Below are positions 7,714 through 15,760 of a stretch of 64,000 nt of DNA, piece by piece; the stretch's first letter is position 1; every line of letters starts with the position of its first letter. The notes beneath the pieces are model-generated. The model was not told the origin of the DNA. It saw nothing but the letters and a program-made list of their open reading frames with translations, and searched no databases. The position numbers and the translations under genes are program-made. This DNA comes from UBA9659 sp965208605 (GTDB lineage: Bacteria; Pseudomonadota; Gammaproteobacteria; Pseudomonadales; Azotimanducaceae): NCBI GenBank assembly GCA_965208605.1, contig OZ242345.1, forward strand, positions 434,001 through 498,000. The letters run 5' to 3'.

Positions 7714-7788
7714 TCACCAACTCCCGTTCTTTTTGAAATCCTCAATTGCGGATTTTAGTTTCGCCGTGACTTCGGAGGATAGGACGAA
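7714..7788 (-). pseudogene. Possible remnant of the ATP synthase alpha subunit C-terminus
   Basis: A short frame closed on both sides by stops reads LSSEVTAKLKSAIEDFKKNG followed by SW and a stop. The pattern E-xx-KLK-xx-I-x-FK....W-stop is that of the last residues of F1 ATPase alpha subunits (AtpA). No other part of atpA is present. It lies 46 bp upstream of the first exported-protein gene. The call rests on recalled family endings and is tentative. Confidence 0.35.
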
Positions 7789-7929
7789 TTAACCACGTTT
7801 GTGCACGGGTTGCAAAGTATTTTCCTGCCCCGGAGCATCCTGCCAGCCAGGGATTCTGACGGCGCGGAGCGGCTTATGTACAATCCCTGATTATCAACCA
7901 ACTGGAGTGCGATATGTTATGCGCCTATA

Positions 7930-7986
7930 CAGAAACGGGATATCACCAGGGCTAAGAAATTGAAGGAGGAATACAGCAATGGCTAA
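7930..7986 (+). pseudogene. C-terminal remnant of a HI1419-type toxin
   Basis: The frame QKRDITRAKKLKEEYSNG ends in TAA inside the antitoxin's first codons (8-nt overlap). A (Q/R)-x-DI-xx-A-xx-L-xx-E tail is how RelE-like putative addiction module killer proteins (HI1419 type) end. Upstream of it the frame closes at a TGA near 7888 after sequence with element-like words (GGGATTCTGACGGCGCGG at 7848-7865). The catalytic part is absent. Confidence 0.55.
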
Positions 7987-8398
7987 ACAAGCTCGCAAAT
8001 TCGACGCGGCAGCCGTCCTCGACTCTGACGAGGCGATCGCCGAGTACATGGCAGCTGCTTTTGAAACCGCGGAGGTAGCATTTATAGCCGATGCGGTCGG
8101 CGTGGTCGCCCGTGCACGCGGCATGAGCGACATTGCCAGGGAATCCGGCTTGTCCCGCGAACAACTCTATCGTTCGTTCAGCGTGAGTGGGAACCCCACC
8201 CTCAAGAGTATGTTAGCTGTCATGAAAGCCCTGAGCATGAAGGTCACTGCAGAAGCACTTACTAGCGCAGCGCGAAACAAGCCCACGATAACTAAAAAGC
8301 GCAAGATTCCTGCGAAAGAAAAACTCGCCACTAAAACCAAGCCTAGACAGACCAAGAAGAAGGTAATCTTGCGACCCAAGAAGTCTGCCGCTGCATGA
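7979..8398 (+). CDS. Orphan HI1420-type addiction-module antitoxin
   Basis: This 139-residue XRE-like antidote protein has the family start (FDAAAVLDSDEAIAEYMAAAF), followed by a helix-turn-helix at about residues 45-75 (MSDIARESGLSREQLYRSFS) and the SGNPTLKSMLAVMKAL segment typical of HI1420-like antidotes. After residue 95 there is a long Lys-rich tail (KKRKIPAKEKLATKTKPRQT), which is not usual and resembles histone-like tails. The toxin gene that should precede it survives only as an 18-codon scar. The start has GAAGGAGGAAT upstream. Confidence 0.8.
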   Translation: MAKQARKFDAAAVLDSDEAIAEYMAAAFETAEVAFIADAVGVVARARGMSDIARESGLSREQLYRSFSVSGNPTLKSMLAVMKALSMKVTAEALTSAARNKPTITKKRKIPAKEKLATKTKPRQTKKKVILRPKKSAAA

Positions 8399-8399
8399 A

Positions 8400-8590
8400 T
8401 AGTTGGTGACCCTCTCGGGCTTGCCAGGGAATCCAGGCATTAAAGCCGCGACGTTAGCCGCTTTCCTTATACGGCGAAGCCGCGCTGTTCAGTACGAGCA
8501 TGATGGCGGGAGGGGGCTTGCCTTTGTTCCTCTGGATTCCCGCCTAGCGGCGAGAATGACGGGGTTCGGGGGAAATCCAGTCATTGAATA
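8400..8590. repeat. Dispersed element copies
   Basis: Two partial copies are present. CTCGGGCTTGCCAGGGAATCCAG lies at 8416-8438, and TTTGTTCCTCTGGATTCCCGCC, with a short hairpin to GGCGAGAATGACGG, lies at 8524-8563. They occupy the gap between the antitoxin and the convergent atuA. No gene is seen in the gap. Confidence 0.7.
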
Positions 8591-8637
8591 AATGAACACA
8601 TACAAGAATGACGAGGCGAGGCGTCAGATACATCTAA

Positions 8638-10416
8638 TTACAACCCAGGTTCCTCAATCAGTGTTTGGGGAACTTCAATATATTTGGCACGCAGATATTC
8701 TCCAAAAGATTTGGCTTGTTTGTCAATACGATGATTGGACGATACGCCTTCCCCCAGAACGTCATGGATATAAAAGTTAAGTGCCTTTAAGTTTGGCATG
8801 TCGTAGCGGTCAATCTGATACTCAGCCATATCTGGTGCCAGTTCTTTGAATTTTTTCACGGTCAAGAACTCATGTAGAAAAGCATAGGCAGCATCGGTCT
8901 TTGCCCAGACTCCGCAGTTTGCACAGCCCCCCTTGTCGCCAGAACGCGTGCCGTAGAGTCTACCGAAGGGGATGCGGGTGGTCTTCCCAGCGGGTGCGGG
9001 GGCAATGGTGACCGGCACCTGTTGATAATAAATTTCCGCCAACCCCAGGCGTTGCGTGGGCAGGACCTCGGTGGTCATGCCGTTCAGGTGCACTCGCTCG
9101 GTGACCTTATTACTGTCTATCAAGGCAGGCCAGTGGGCAAGAACCGGGGCACCCGTGTAATCACTTTTACCCCGCCCGGTGTTGCCGGGTATGCCCGCGA
9201 GTGCCAACTCGGTGACCCTGGCGGAAAATAACCTACCGACCTTGGTGGGGTCATCTGTGGTGACCGTGATTCTGAGTGCGGCGTAGGCTTCCTCATTCGT
9301 AGCGGGGTCTTCCTTGTCGCTTCTGATGAGTTGCACATCTACATCGTCAAACTGTTCCCGACCGCCGAGATTATGAAAGACCGCATCAAGATACACCTCG
9401 GCCTTCTTTTCAATATCCAGCCCCGTCAGCAGCACCTCCATACTTTGCTTATGTGCACCTAGAGTGTTGATGCAGACCTTATGCGTTGGCGGCGGGCTAC
9501 TGCCACGGCAACCAGACACATAGACGCGGTCTTCATCCTGTTGTGCCAGGGTCATGGTGTCAAAGTGGGCAACCACATCAGGGTTGTAATAGGCGGGGGT
9601 TGAAATCTCATACAGTAGTTGCGCGGTAACAGTGCCGACCGATACCAGCCCGCCGGTGCCCGGATGCTTAGTGATCGTAAAATTGCCGTCGGCTTCAATC
9701 TCGGCAATGGGATAGCCCAGATTGCGGAAGCTGGGGACTTCTTCAAAAAAGGCATAGTTGCCACCGCAACACTGGGCACCACATTCAATGATATGCCCCG
9801 CGGCAAGCGCACCTGCCAGGGCGTCATACCTATCTCTTGCCCAGTTGAATTTCCAAGCCGCTGGACCTATGACCACAGCAGCGTCGGTAACCCGGGGGCA
9901 AACGACAATATCGGCACCCTGGTCAAGGGCTTCCTTAATACCCCAGGCACCCAAATAGGTGTTGGCGGTCACCACCTTGCCAGCAACCTCGGACAGAGGA
10001 AGCCCCTGCTCAAGATTGGTCAATGTTTCACCTTCTGCTTGCAGTCGTTCCAGGTCGCTGCTGAGGTCATCGCCATCAATCCAGGCGACCTTGGAATCCA
10101 CTCCCAATTCGGCAAGTATTTTTTCTATTTCCTCGGCCATGCGCTGAGGATTTAAGCCACCCGCATTGGAGACTATTTTGATCTGCTGCTGTTTACAGGT
10201 CTGGGCTACTGCTCTGATCTGTTTCAGAAAAGTACCGACATAACCCAGGTGCTCGCCCCGGGTTTTTTTTTGGTGATAGAGGATGGCCATGGTGAGTTCG
10301 GCAAGATAATCACCGGTCAATACATCTATGGGACCGCCTTCGACCATTTCCCTTGCGGCCTTGAGTCGGTCACCATAAAAGCCACTACAGTTGGCAATTT
10401 TGATTGTCTCAGGCAT
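8638..10416 (-). CDS. atuA: AtuA family protein (acyclic terpene utilisation, DUF1446)
   Basis: The 592-residue protein matches the AtuA/DUF1446 family in length and in its start, KIANCSGFYGDRLKAAREMVEGGPIDVLTGDYLAELTM. Other recognisable parts are the WIDGDDL segment, ITANTYLGAWGIKEAL-like region near residue 150, and RLYGTRSGDKGGCANCGVWA near residue 490, with a Cys-x2-Cys. AtuA is required for citronellol and geraniol degradation in Pseudomonas, but its reaction is not established. It is the last gene of the four-gene cluster and its start overlaps the hydratase stop. A C-terminal small-domain region (about residues 485-592) is fused as in the usual long form. Confidence 0.85.
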   Translation of the reverse strand: MPETIKIANCSGFYGDRLKAAREMVEGGPIDVLTGDYLAELTMAILYHQKKTRGEHLGYVGTFLKQIRAVAQTCKQQQIKIVSNAGGLNPQRMAEEIEKILAELGVDSKVAWIDGDDLSSDLERLQAEGETLTNLEQGLPLSEVAGKVVTANTYLGAWGIKEALDQGADIVVCPRVTDAAVVIGPAAWKFNWARDRYDALAGALAAGHIIECGAQCCGGNYAFFEEVPSFRNLGYPIAEIEADGNFTITKHPGTGGLVSVGTVTAQLLYEISTPAYYNPDVVAHFDTMTLAQQDEDRVYVSGCRGSSPPPTHKVCINTLGAHKQSMEVLLTGLDIEKKAEVYLDAVFHNLGGREQFDDVDVQLIRSDKEDPATNEEAYAALRITVTTDDPTKVGRLFSARVTELALAGIPGNTGRGKSDYTGAPVLAHWPALIDSNKVTERVHLNGMTTEVLPTQRLGLAEIYYQQVPVTIAPAPAGKTTRIPFGRLYGTRSGDKGGCANCGVWAKTDAAYAFLHEFLTVKKFKELAPDMAEYQIDRYDMPNLKALNFYIHDVLGEGVSSNHRIDKQAKSFGEYLRAKYIEVPQTLIEEPGL

Positions 10417-11243
10417 TACTTCCCTTCATTCAGCCCGTGTATCTTGGCCTCGTCGCTAGTTACCCAAGAGGGTTTGCGTTTCTCCCGGAAGGCCGCCATG
10501 CCTTCGGCACCTTCCTCCGATTGAAATATCCGGCGACTCCATTCGGCGGCTACCTTAAAACCTTCTTCAGTGGATAACTCGGTCATCTTGCGCACTAGCC
10601 GCTTAGTTTCCACCAGAGCCAGGGGTCCGCCCCGATTAATGGCGGCAATTTCTTCTTGAACAGCCTGGTCAAGTTCATCCCTGGGTACCGCGCGATGCGC
10701 AAACCCCATGGCAACGGCTTGGCTACCCGTGAATCTTTCCCCGGTGAGGAAGAGTTTCATCGCGTGATGCGTGCCGAGTTTCGGGAGGCAGACCACCGAG
10801 ATGATCGCGGGAATGACGCCAATGCGCACCTCACTGAAACTAAACTGCACATCGGCATCAGTAATCACAATGTCAGCAGCACCAATGAGCCCCAGACCGC
10901 CGGCGTATGCCGCCCCGTTGACGGCCGCGAGCACCGGCTTGGGGCTATTTAATATTGCCTTCAGCAACTCGGGGTAGGGCCGGGCAGGTTCCCCCGGGGT
11001 AGCCTGCCCCGGCGGGTTTTTGAGGTCGGCACCGGCGCAGAAAGCAGGTCCGGTACTACTAATCACAATACACCGCACCGCATCGTCTTTGTTAGCCACT
11101 TGAATATGGTCATAGAGTTCGGTGACCAACACAGCCGACAGTGCATTGCGGTTTTCCGGCCGGTTGAGGCGAATCCAGGCAGCACCCTGCTGCACTTCAT
11201 ACAGTGTCGCCTCGGTCGCCGCGGGGTTGCTAGTTTCGTGCAC
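10416..11243 (-). CDS. Enoyl-CoA hydratase/isomerase family (AtuE/LiuC-like)
   Basis: The crotonase fold is clear: AWIRLNRPENRNALS near residue 20, the oxyanion-hole segments AFCAGADLK near residue 68 and NGAAYAGGLGLIGAADIVI near residue 108. The FSEVRIGVIPA stretch follows. At 275 residues it fits methylglutaconyl-CoA hydratase (LiuC) or isohexenylglutaconyl-CoA hydratase (AtuE), the step after a biotin-dependent carboxylation of a branched enoyl-CoA. Its place between the carboxylase and AtuA genes favours the terpenoid reading, but the two are homologous and sequence alone does not decide. Confidence 0.85.
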   Translation of the reverse strand: MHETSNPAATEATLYEVQQGAAWIRLNRPENRNALSAVLVTELYDHIQVANKDDAVRCIVISSTGPAFCAGADLKNPPGQATPGEPARPYPELLKAILNSPKPVLAAVNGAAYAGGLGLIGAADIVITDADVQFSFSEVRIGVIPAIISVVCLPKLGTHHAMKLFLTGERFTGSQAVAMGFAHRAVPRDELDQAVQEEIAAINRGGPLALVETKRLVRKMTELSTEEGFKVAAEWSRRIFQSEEGAEGMAAFREKRKPSWVTSDEAKIHGLNEGK

Positions 11244-11254
11244 CTTGTATTACC

Positions 11255-13408
11255 TCACACTTTATCAGCAGCGTCTTTTTCAGTAGCATTTTTATCAACG
11301 GTGTCTTTTTCAACAGCATCAACAGCATCAACAGCATCAACAGCATCAACGGTGTCTTCATCAATGGTTACCAGCAGTTGACCATTCTTCACCTGCTCGC
11401 CGACCTTGACATCCAGAGTTGCAATCACCCCATCCACCGGCGCCGTCACGGGGTGTTCCATCTTCATTGCTTCCAAAATTAATAAAAGCTCACCCTTGGC
11501 GACTCTATCCCCGGGTTTGATTTTTGTGCTGAGCACCGCACCGGGCATGGGGGCAAGGAGTCCGCCGGAAATGGCTTCCAAGTCAGGCATGGGATAACGG
11601 GGCAGTTGCCGTAATACCAGGTCGCCCGCGGCACCGTGTATCAGCCAGGTATCCCCATCCAGATCAATGTCATAGGCAAGTCGGCGACCGGCTATGTCAA
11701 GGTCAACCTGCCCCTTGCCGCACTTGAAGGGCATGACACGGGTGCTGGTGTCATCATCACCATTGCGCAGTAGAAAACTACCATCTCGCTGGCGACGATA
11801 TTCCAGATGGATCGGCTCATCTTCAGTGGGCGAAGTAAAACGAATGATTTCCAACGGCATTACCGTATTGCGCCAACCACTCGGTATGGATGACATAACT
11901 CTAGCCTTAGCCCGGTTACGCGCCTGGGATTCCATCACCACCGCCATACTCGCCTCAATGAGCTGAGCCCGGCTGAGCTCAGGGGGATCGAGTTCGCTCC
12001 CATAACGCTCAATAAAGTCAGTGCTGGTATCAGCACTGATGAAGGCATGATGTCTGAGGGTGGCTACCAGAAAGTCCCGGTTGGTCGTTAACCCCTGGAG
12101 GCGTGTGGCTTCCAAGGCCCTGGCAAGGCGGGTTGCTGCTTCTCGGCGGGTGGGGGCATGGACGATGACCTTGGCAATCATGGCATCAAATTCCGGGGCG
12201 ATGAGGCTGCCGGATTCAACGCCAGAATCATATCTGGCTTGCCCCGCCTCAGCCGGTTGCCAGGCGATGACCGGTCCCGGTGAGGGTAGGAAATCCCGTT
12301 TAGGATCCTCCGCACAGAGACGTGCTTCTATGGCGTGCCCTTGAATTTGCAGGTCTTCCTGACGAAAGGACAGGACTTCTCCCTCGGCGATTCTGAGCTG
12401 CTCGCGCACCAGATCATGCCCAATGATTTCCTCAGTGACGGGATGTTCAACTTGTAGCCGGGCATTGACTTCAAGAAACCAAAACTCATCGCCGCGGAGC
12501 AGGAACTCAATGGTCCCCGCTGATGAATAGCCGAGTTTTTTAGCGGCACTAATTGCCGCCTCGCCCATACTTGCCCGGAGCGCATCGGTCACCGCGGGGG
12601 AGGGTGCCTCTTCAATGATCTTTTGATGCCGGCGCTGGATGGAACATTCTCGCTCAAAACAATGCACCAGGTTGCCGTGCTGGTCGCCGATAATCTGGAT
12701 TTCAACATGCCGAGCACCAGCGAGCCATTTTTCCATGAAGACCCGGGCGTCACCAAAAGCACCGCTTGCCTCTCGTTGCGCACTGGCAACAGCAGCTTCC
12801 AATGCATCTTTATTCATCACGACCCGCATACCCCGCCCGCCGCCGCCCGCGGCCGCTTTGATCAACACCGGATAGCCGATTTCTTTGGCAGCTGCCGCCA
12901 AGGGGGTTGTGTCGTCAATGGGTAGGGCGGGTAGGGTAGGAACACCGGCGGCTTGCATGAGTGTTTTGGCGGATAATTTGTCTCCCAGTGTCTTGATGAC
13001 CTCGGGGGATGGGCCTATCCAGGCTATGCCTGCATCCAAGACAGCCCGGGCAAAGTCCGCATTTTCCGAAAGGAAGCCATAGCCCGGGTGCACCGCATCG
13101 GCACCCGAGCTACGGCAGGCAGCTAGCAGTTTTTCAATATGCAGATAGGTCTCTGATGGGCGAGTACCCTGCAGGGCTATAGCGGTATCGGCTTCGGTAA
13201 CGAAGGGCGCCTGAACATCTCCATCGGCATAGACAGCAACCGTATGAATACCCATATTCTTCGCGGTGCGCATAATGCGCCGAGCGATTTCTCCGCGGTT
13301 GGCAATAAGCAGCCGGGTGATGGGGGTAATCTGTTTTACATGCGCTTGCTTTACATGCGCTTGTTTTACATGCGCCTTCTTTACATACGCCTTCTTTACA
13401 TGCGCCAT
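11255..13408 (-). CDS. Acyl-CoA carboxylase alpha subunit (biotin carboxylase and biotin carrier; AtuF/LiuD-like)
   Basis: The 717-residue subunit carboxylates its own biotin and pairs with the carboxyltransferase encoded upstream. After the repeat-expanded N-terminus, the biotin carboxylase domain begins at ITRLLIANRGEIARRIMRT, with the ATP-grasp glycine loop AAAGGGGRGMRVV near residue 190 and the EVNARLQVEHPVTE site near residue 315. The biotinyl domain near residues 610-690 has EAMKMEHP, with the biotinylated Lys. Both ends carry tandem repeats: five AHVKQ-like pentapeptides at residues 2-26 and a DAV-repeat tail. The start overlaps the upstream stop by 13 bp within the repeat, and several in-frame starts are possible. 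The substrate may be methylcrotonyl-, geranyl- or another acyl-CoA. Confidence 0.9.
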   Translation of the reverse strand: MAHVKKAYVKKAHVKQAHVKQAHVKQITPITRLLIANRGEIARRIMRTAKNMGIHTVAVYADGDVQAPFVTEADTAIALQGTRPSETYLHIEKLLAACRSSGADAVHPGYGFLSENADFARAVLDAGIAWIGPSPEVIKTLGDKLSAKTLMQAAGVPTLPALPIDDTTPLAAAAKEIGYPVLIKAAAGGGGRGMRVVMNKDALEAAVASAQREASGAFGDARVFMEKWLAGARHVEIQIIGDQHGNLVHCFERECSIQRRHQKIIEEAPSPAVTDALRASMGEAAISAAKKLGYSSAGTIEFLLRGDEFWFLEVNARLQVEHPVTEEIIGHDLVREQLRIAEGEVLSFRQEDLQIQGHAIEARLCAEDPKRDFLPSPGPVIAWQPAEAGQARYDSGVESGSLIAPEFDAMIAKVIVHAPTRREAATRLARALEATRLQGLTTNRDFLVATLRHHAFISADTSTDFIERYGSELDPPELSRAQLIEASMAVVMESQARNRAKARVMSSIPSGWRNTVMPLEIIRFTSPTEDEPIHLEYRRQRDGSFLLRNGDDDTSTRVMPFKCGKGQVDLDIAGRRLAYDIDLDGDTWLIHGAAGDLVLRQLPRYPMPDLEAISGGLLAPMPGAVLSTKIKPGDRVAKGELLLILEAMKMEHPVTAPVDGVIATLDVKVGEQVKNGQLLVTIDEDTVDAVDAVDAVDAVEKDTVDKNATEKDAADKV
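11314..11349. repeat. Four perfect 9-bp tandem repeats in the carboxylase C-terminus
   Basis: CAGCATCAA occurs four times without change; read on the minus strand it encodes a VDA/DAV tripeptide repeat in the tail after the biotinyl domain. Flanking units (GGTGTC, GTATCATTT-like) look like older decayed copies. Confidence 0.9.
13334..13406. repeat. 15-bp tandem repeat at the carboxylase start
   Basis: Five units of the type GCGCATGTAAAGCAA (minus strand) cover the first 26 codons of the biotin carboxylase gene and the last codons of the upstream gene. In the carboxylase frame each reads AHVKQ or AHVKK; in another frame each contains ATG-TAA, a minimal start-stop. Confidence 0.9.
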
Positions 13409-15027
13409 GTCCCGAACTCCTTAGTGCCTTCTACCTTATTGTTGTAACAAGCAGATAAAGACATAGCGATAATGGTACGAGTATCCCGCGGGTCAATCAT
13501 GCCGTCGTCGGAGACGCGGGAGGTAGCATAGAGTCCTTTGGAACGCTCTTCCGCCCAGTACTCGGCAATAGCGGCGCGCTGGGCATCGGCTGCTTCATCA
13601 AACTCAATACCGCGCCGTTGGGCAGCCGCACGCCCGATAATACTCATCACCCCGGCCATCTGTTTTGGCCCCATGACGGCGATCTTTGCCATGGGCCAGA
13701 TATAAGTGAACCGAGTGCCGTAGGCGCGCCCGCTCATGCCATAGTTGCCCGCCCCATAAGAAGCACCGGCGATAACGGTGATATGCGGCACTGTGGAATT
13801 GGATACCGCGTTGATCATCTTAGCGCCGTTTTTAGTGATGCCCCCCTGCTCAAAATCAGTACCGACGATGTAGCCGGTAATGTTCTGCAAGAAGAGGAGC
13901 GGAACATCTATCTGATTACAGAGTTGGATGAACTGGGCGGCCTTTTCTGATGACTCTGAGAAGAGCGCGCCGTTGTTACCGAGGATGCCGAGAGGATAGC
14001 CATGCACCGAAGCCCAACCACATACCAGAGTGGGTCCATAGCCGGCTTTGAATTCCTCAAAACGAGAAGCGTCTACGATGCGCCCAATCACTTCACGGAT
14101 ATCAAAGGGGGCTTTAAGATCCTTGGGCACTAGCCCAAGCAGGTCCTCAGGGTCATGCACCGGTGCATCAAAATCCGCGCTAGGAGCAGGGCCTAATTTA
14201 CGCCAGTTCAGATGTGCGACCACTTCCCGACAGATACGAATACCGTCAAGTTCATCCTGTGCCAAGTAGTCACCTAGCCCCGATACTGAGGTGTGCATAT
14301 CGGCCCCGCCCAGACTTTCTTCATCAGCATCTTCACCGGTTGCCATCTTGACGAGCGGGGGACCACCCAAGAAGACCCGAGATTGGTTTTTAATGAAGAT
14401 GTTGTAATCACTCATCCCCGGCTGGTAAGCACCCCCCGCCGTTGAAGCCCCGAAGACTACGGAGATGGTCGGAATTCTGAGTTTTGATAATTCAGAGATT
14501 TCATAAAAGAGCCGGCCGCTCTCGGCGAAGTGCCAGCCTTCTCGTTGGGTAGCCGCTTCCGGGTCGTCACTGCCAGCACCACGCAGGTCAGCACCAGCAG
14601 ATTCTACGAGCTGCACATAAGGCATGCGATTGACTCGGGCAATTTCCAAACCACGCATTAATTTTTTGGAATTGAATTGGTTAAAGGCACCCGCTCTCAC
14701 GGAAGGATCGTGTCCCAAGATGACACACTCAACACCCTCAATAATGCCGATGCCGACGACAAATCCTGAACCCACAGTGAAGGGGGAGCGCCAGGCTGCC
14801 AGCGGGCTGATTTCCAGGAACGGGGAGTCCCGGTCAAGCGCGTGGGAAATTCTCTCCCGAATAGGCAGCTTCTGCTTAGCATTCAGCCGTGCTCTAGCTT
14901 CCTTGCCACCGCCTTCGGCGGCTTCGGCGAGCAATGCATCTATGCTGCTGAGCATGTCCAGCATGTCGGCTTTGTTTTCTTGAAACATTGCCGACTGAGT
15001 ATCTACACTTGATTCCAAAATTGGCAT
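13396..15027 (-). CDS. Acyl-CoA carboxylase beta subunit (carboxyltransferase; AtuC/LiuB-like)
   Basis: The 543-residue subunit transfers the carboxyl group from biotin to the acyl-CoA. The N-terminal half has the DRDSPFLEISPLAAW start and SGGADLRG-like GADLRGAGSD near residue 165. The second crotonase-like half has IVGTDFEQGGITKNGAKMINAV near residue 385, and GASYGAGNYGMSGRAY near residue 425 supplies the oxyanion-hole glycines. These match methylcrotonyl-CoA and geranyl-CoA carboxylase beta chains. It is the first gene of the cluster, followed directly by the alpha subunit. Acyl-CoA dehydrogenases (AtuD/LiuA), which normally make the substrate, are not in the window. Confidence 0.92.
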   Translation of the reverse strand: MPILESSVDTQSAMFQENKADMLDMLSSIDALLAEAAEGGGKEARARLNAKQKLPIRERISHALDRDSPFLEISPLAAWRSPFTVGSGFVVGIGIIEGVECVILGHDPSVRAGAFNQFNSKKLMRGLEIARVNRMPYVQLVESAGADLRGAGSDDPEAATQREGWHFAESGRLFYEISELSKLRIPTISVVFGASTAGGAYQPGMSDYNIFIKNQSRVFLGGPPLVKMATGEDADEESLGGADMHTSVSGLGDYLAQDELDGIRICREVVAHLNWRKLGPAPSADFDAPVHDPEDLLGLVPKDLKAPFDIREVIGRIVDASRFEEFKAGYGPTLVCGWASVHGYPLGILGNNGALFSESSEKAAQFIQLCNQIDVPLLFLQNITGYIVGTDFEQGGITKNGAKMINAVSNSTVPHITVIAGASYGAGNYGMSGRAYGTRFTYIWPMAKIAVMGPKQMAGVMSIIGRAAAQRRGIEFDEAADAQRAAIAEYWAEERSKGLYATSRVSDDGMIDPRDTRTIIAMSLSACYNNKVEGTKEFGTWRM

Positions 15028-15061
15028 CTATGCGCTCCGAAAAACAATACGGAATAATAAA

Positions 15062-15634
15062 TCAGGTTGATTTGAGCAAGGATAAGAACTCCATGCGAGT
15101 GCTTTGGTTATCACGAAAATCACCTAGCATCACCGAGGTCTTCATCAATGAGTTTTGCTTCTCTACGCCGCGCATCATCATGCACATGTGTCTGGCTTCA
15201 ATAATCACCCCCACCCCAGAGGCATGCGTTACCTCCTCCATGGCATCAGCAATCTGTTTGGTGAGATTTTCCTGAATTTGCAGACGGCGGGCATACATGT
15301 CCACGATGCGAGCAATCTTGGATAGCCCGAGTACCTTGCCAGTCGGTATGTAAGCGACATGACACTTGCCGATAAAAGGTAGGATGTGATGTTCGCAGAG
15401 GGAGTAGAGCTCTATATCCTGCACCAGGATCATTTCACTGCTGTCTGAATCAAAGAGCGCACCATTTACTTGGCTCTCTAGGGTTTGTTGGTAACCACGG
15501 GTGAGAAAGCGCATAGCCGTCGCCGCTCGCTCAGGCGTCCGCTGGAGACCCCGCCGCTGTGGTTTATCATCTATTCCAGCGAGAATCTCGCGGAACTGGG
15601 CTTCCAATGGATCAGCCATCAATGGATCAGCCAT
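15062..15634 (-). CDS. folE: GTP cyclohydrolase I
   Basis: FolE converts GTP to 7,8-dihydroneopterin triphosphate, the first step of folate biosynthesis. The 190-residue protein has the SLCEHHILPFIGKCHVAYIP segment with the zinc ligands (Cys and His) near residue 82, a later Cys in ARHMCMMMRGVEK, and the GLSKIARIVDMYARRLQIQE helix. The first residues contain a duplicated MADPLMADPLEA, another small in-frame repeat at a gene start. It is divergent from aroC, with about 126 bp between the two. Confidence 0.95.
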   Translation of the reverse strand: MADPLMADPLEAQFREILAGIDDKPQRRGLQRTPERAATAMRFLTRGYQQTLESQVNGALFDSDSSEMILVQDIELYSLCEHHILPFIGKCHVAYIPTGKVLGLSKIARIVDMYARRLQIQENLTKQIADAMEEVTHASGVGVIIEARHMCMMMRGVEKQNSLMKTSVMLGDFRDNQSTRMEFLSLLKST

Positions 15635-15727
15635 GCTGGGCTCATAATATAAGGAGAACCTACCCTAAAATATCCTAATCTATTGGTAAAGCGGAAAATG
15701 GTAAAGGCTCAGCTTTGCTGATTCGGT

Positions 15728-15733
15728 TATAAT
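15728..15733 (+). promoter_or_regulatory. Possible -10 box of aroC
   Basis: A perfect TATAAT stands 33 bp upstream of the aroC ATG, with a strong Shine-Dalgarno (AGGAGGGAAG) in between. No convincing -35 box is found at the right spacing. Confidence 0.35.
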
Positions 15734-15760
15734 GCCGAGTCATATAGGAGGGAAGCGGTC

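Noticed and set aside
5484..8637. Prophage or insertion sequence in the accessory patch
   Set aside because: No integrase, transposase, terminal inverted repeats or phage structural gene is visible; only toxin-antitoxin remnants and hairpin elements.
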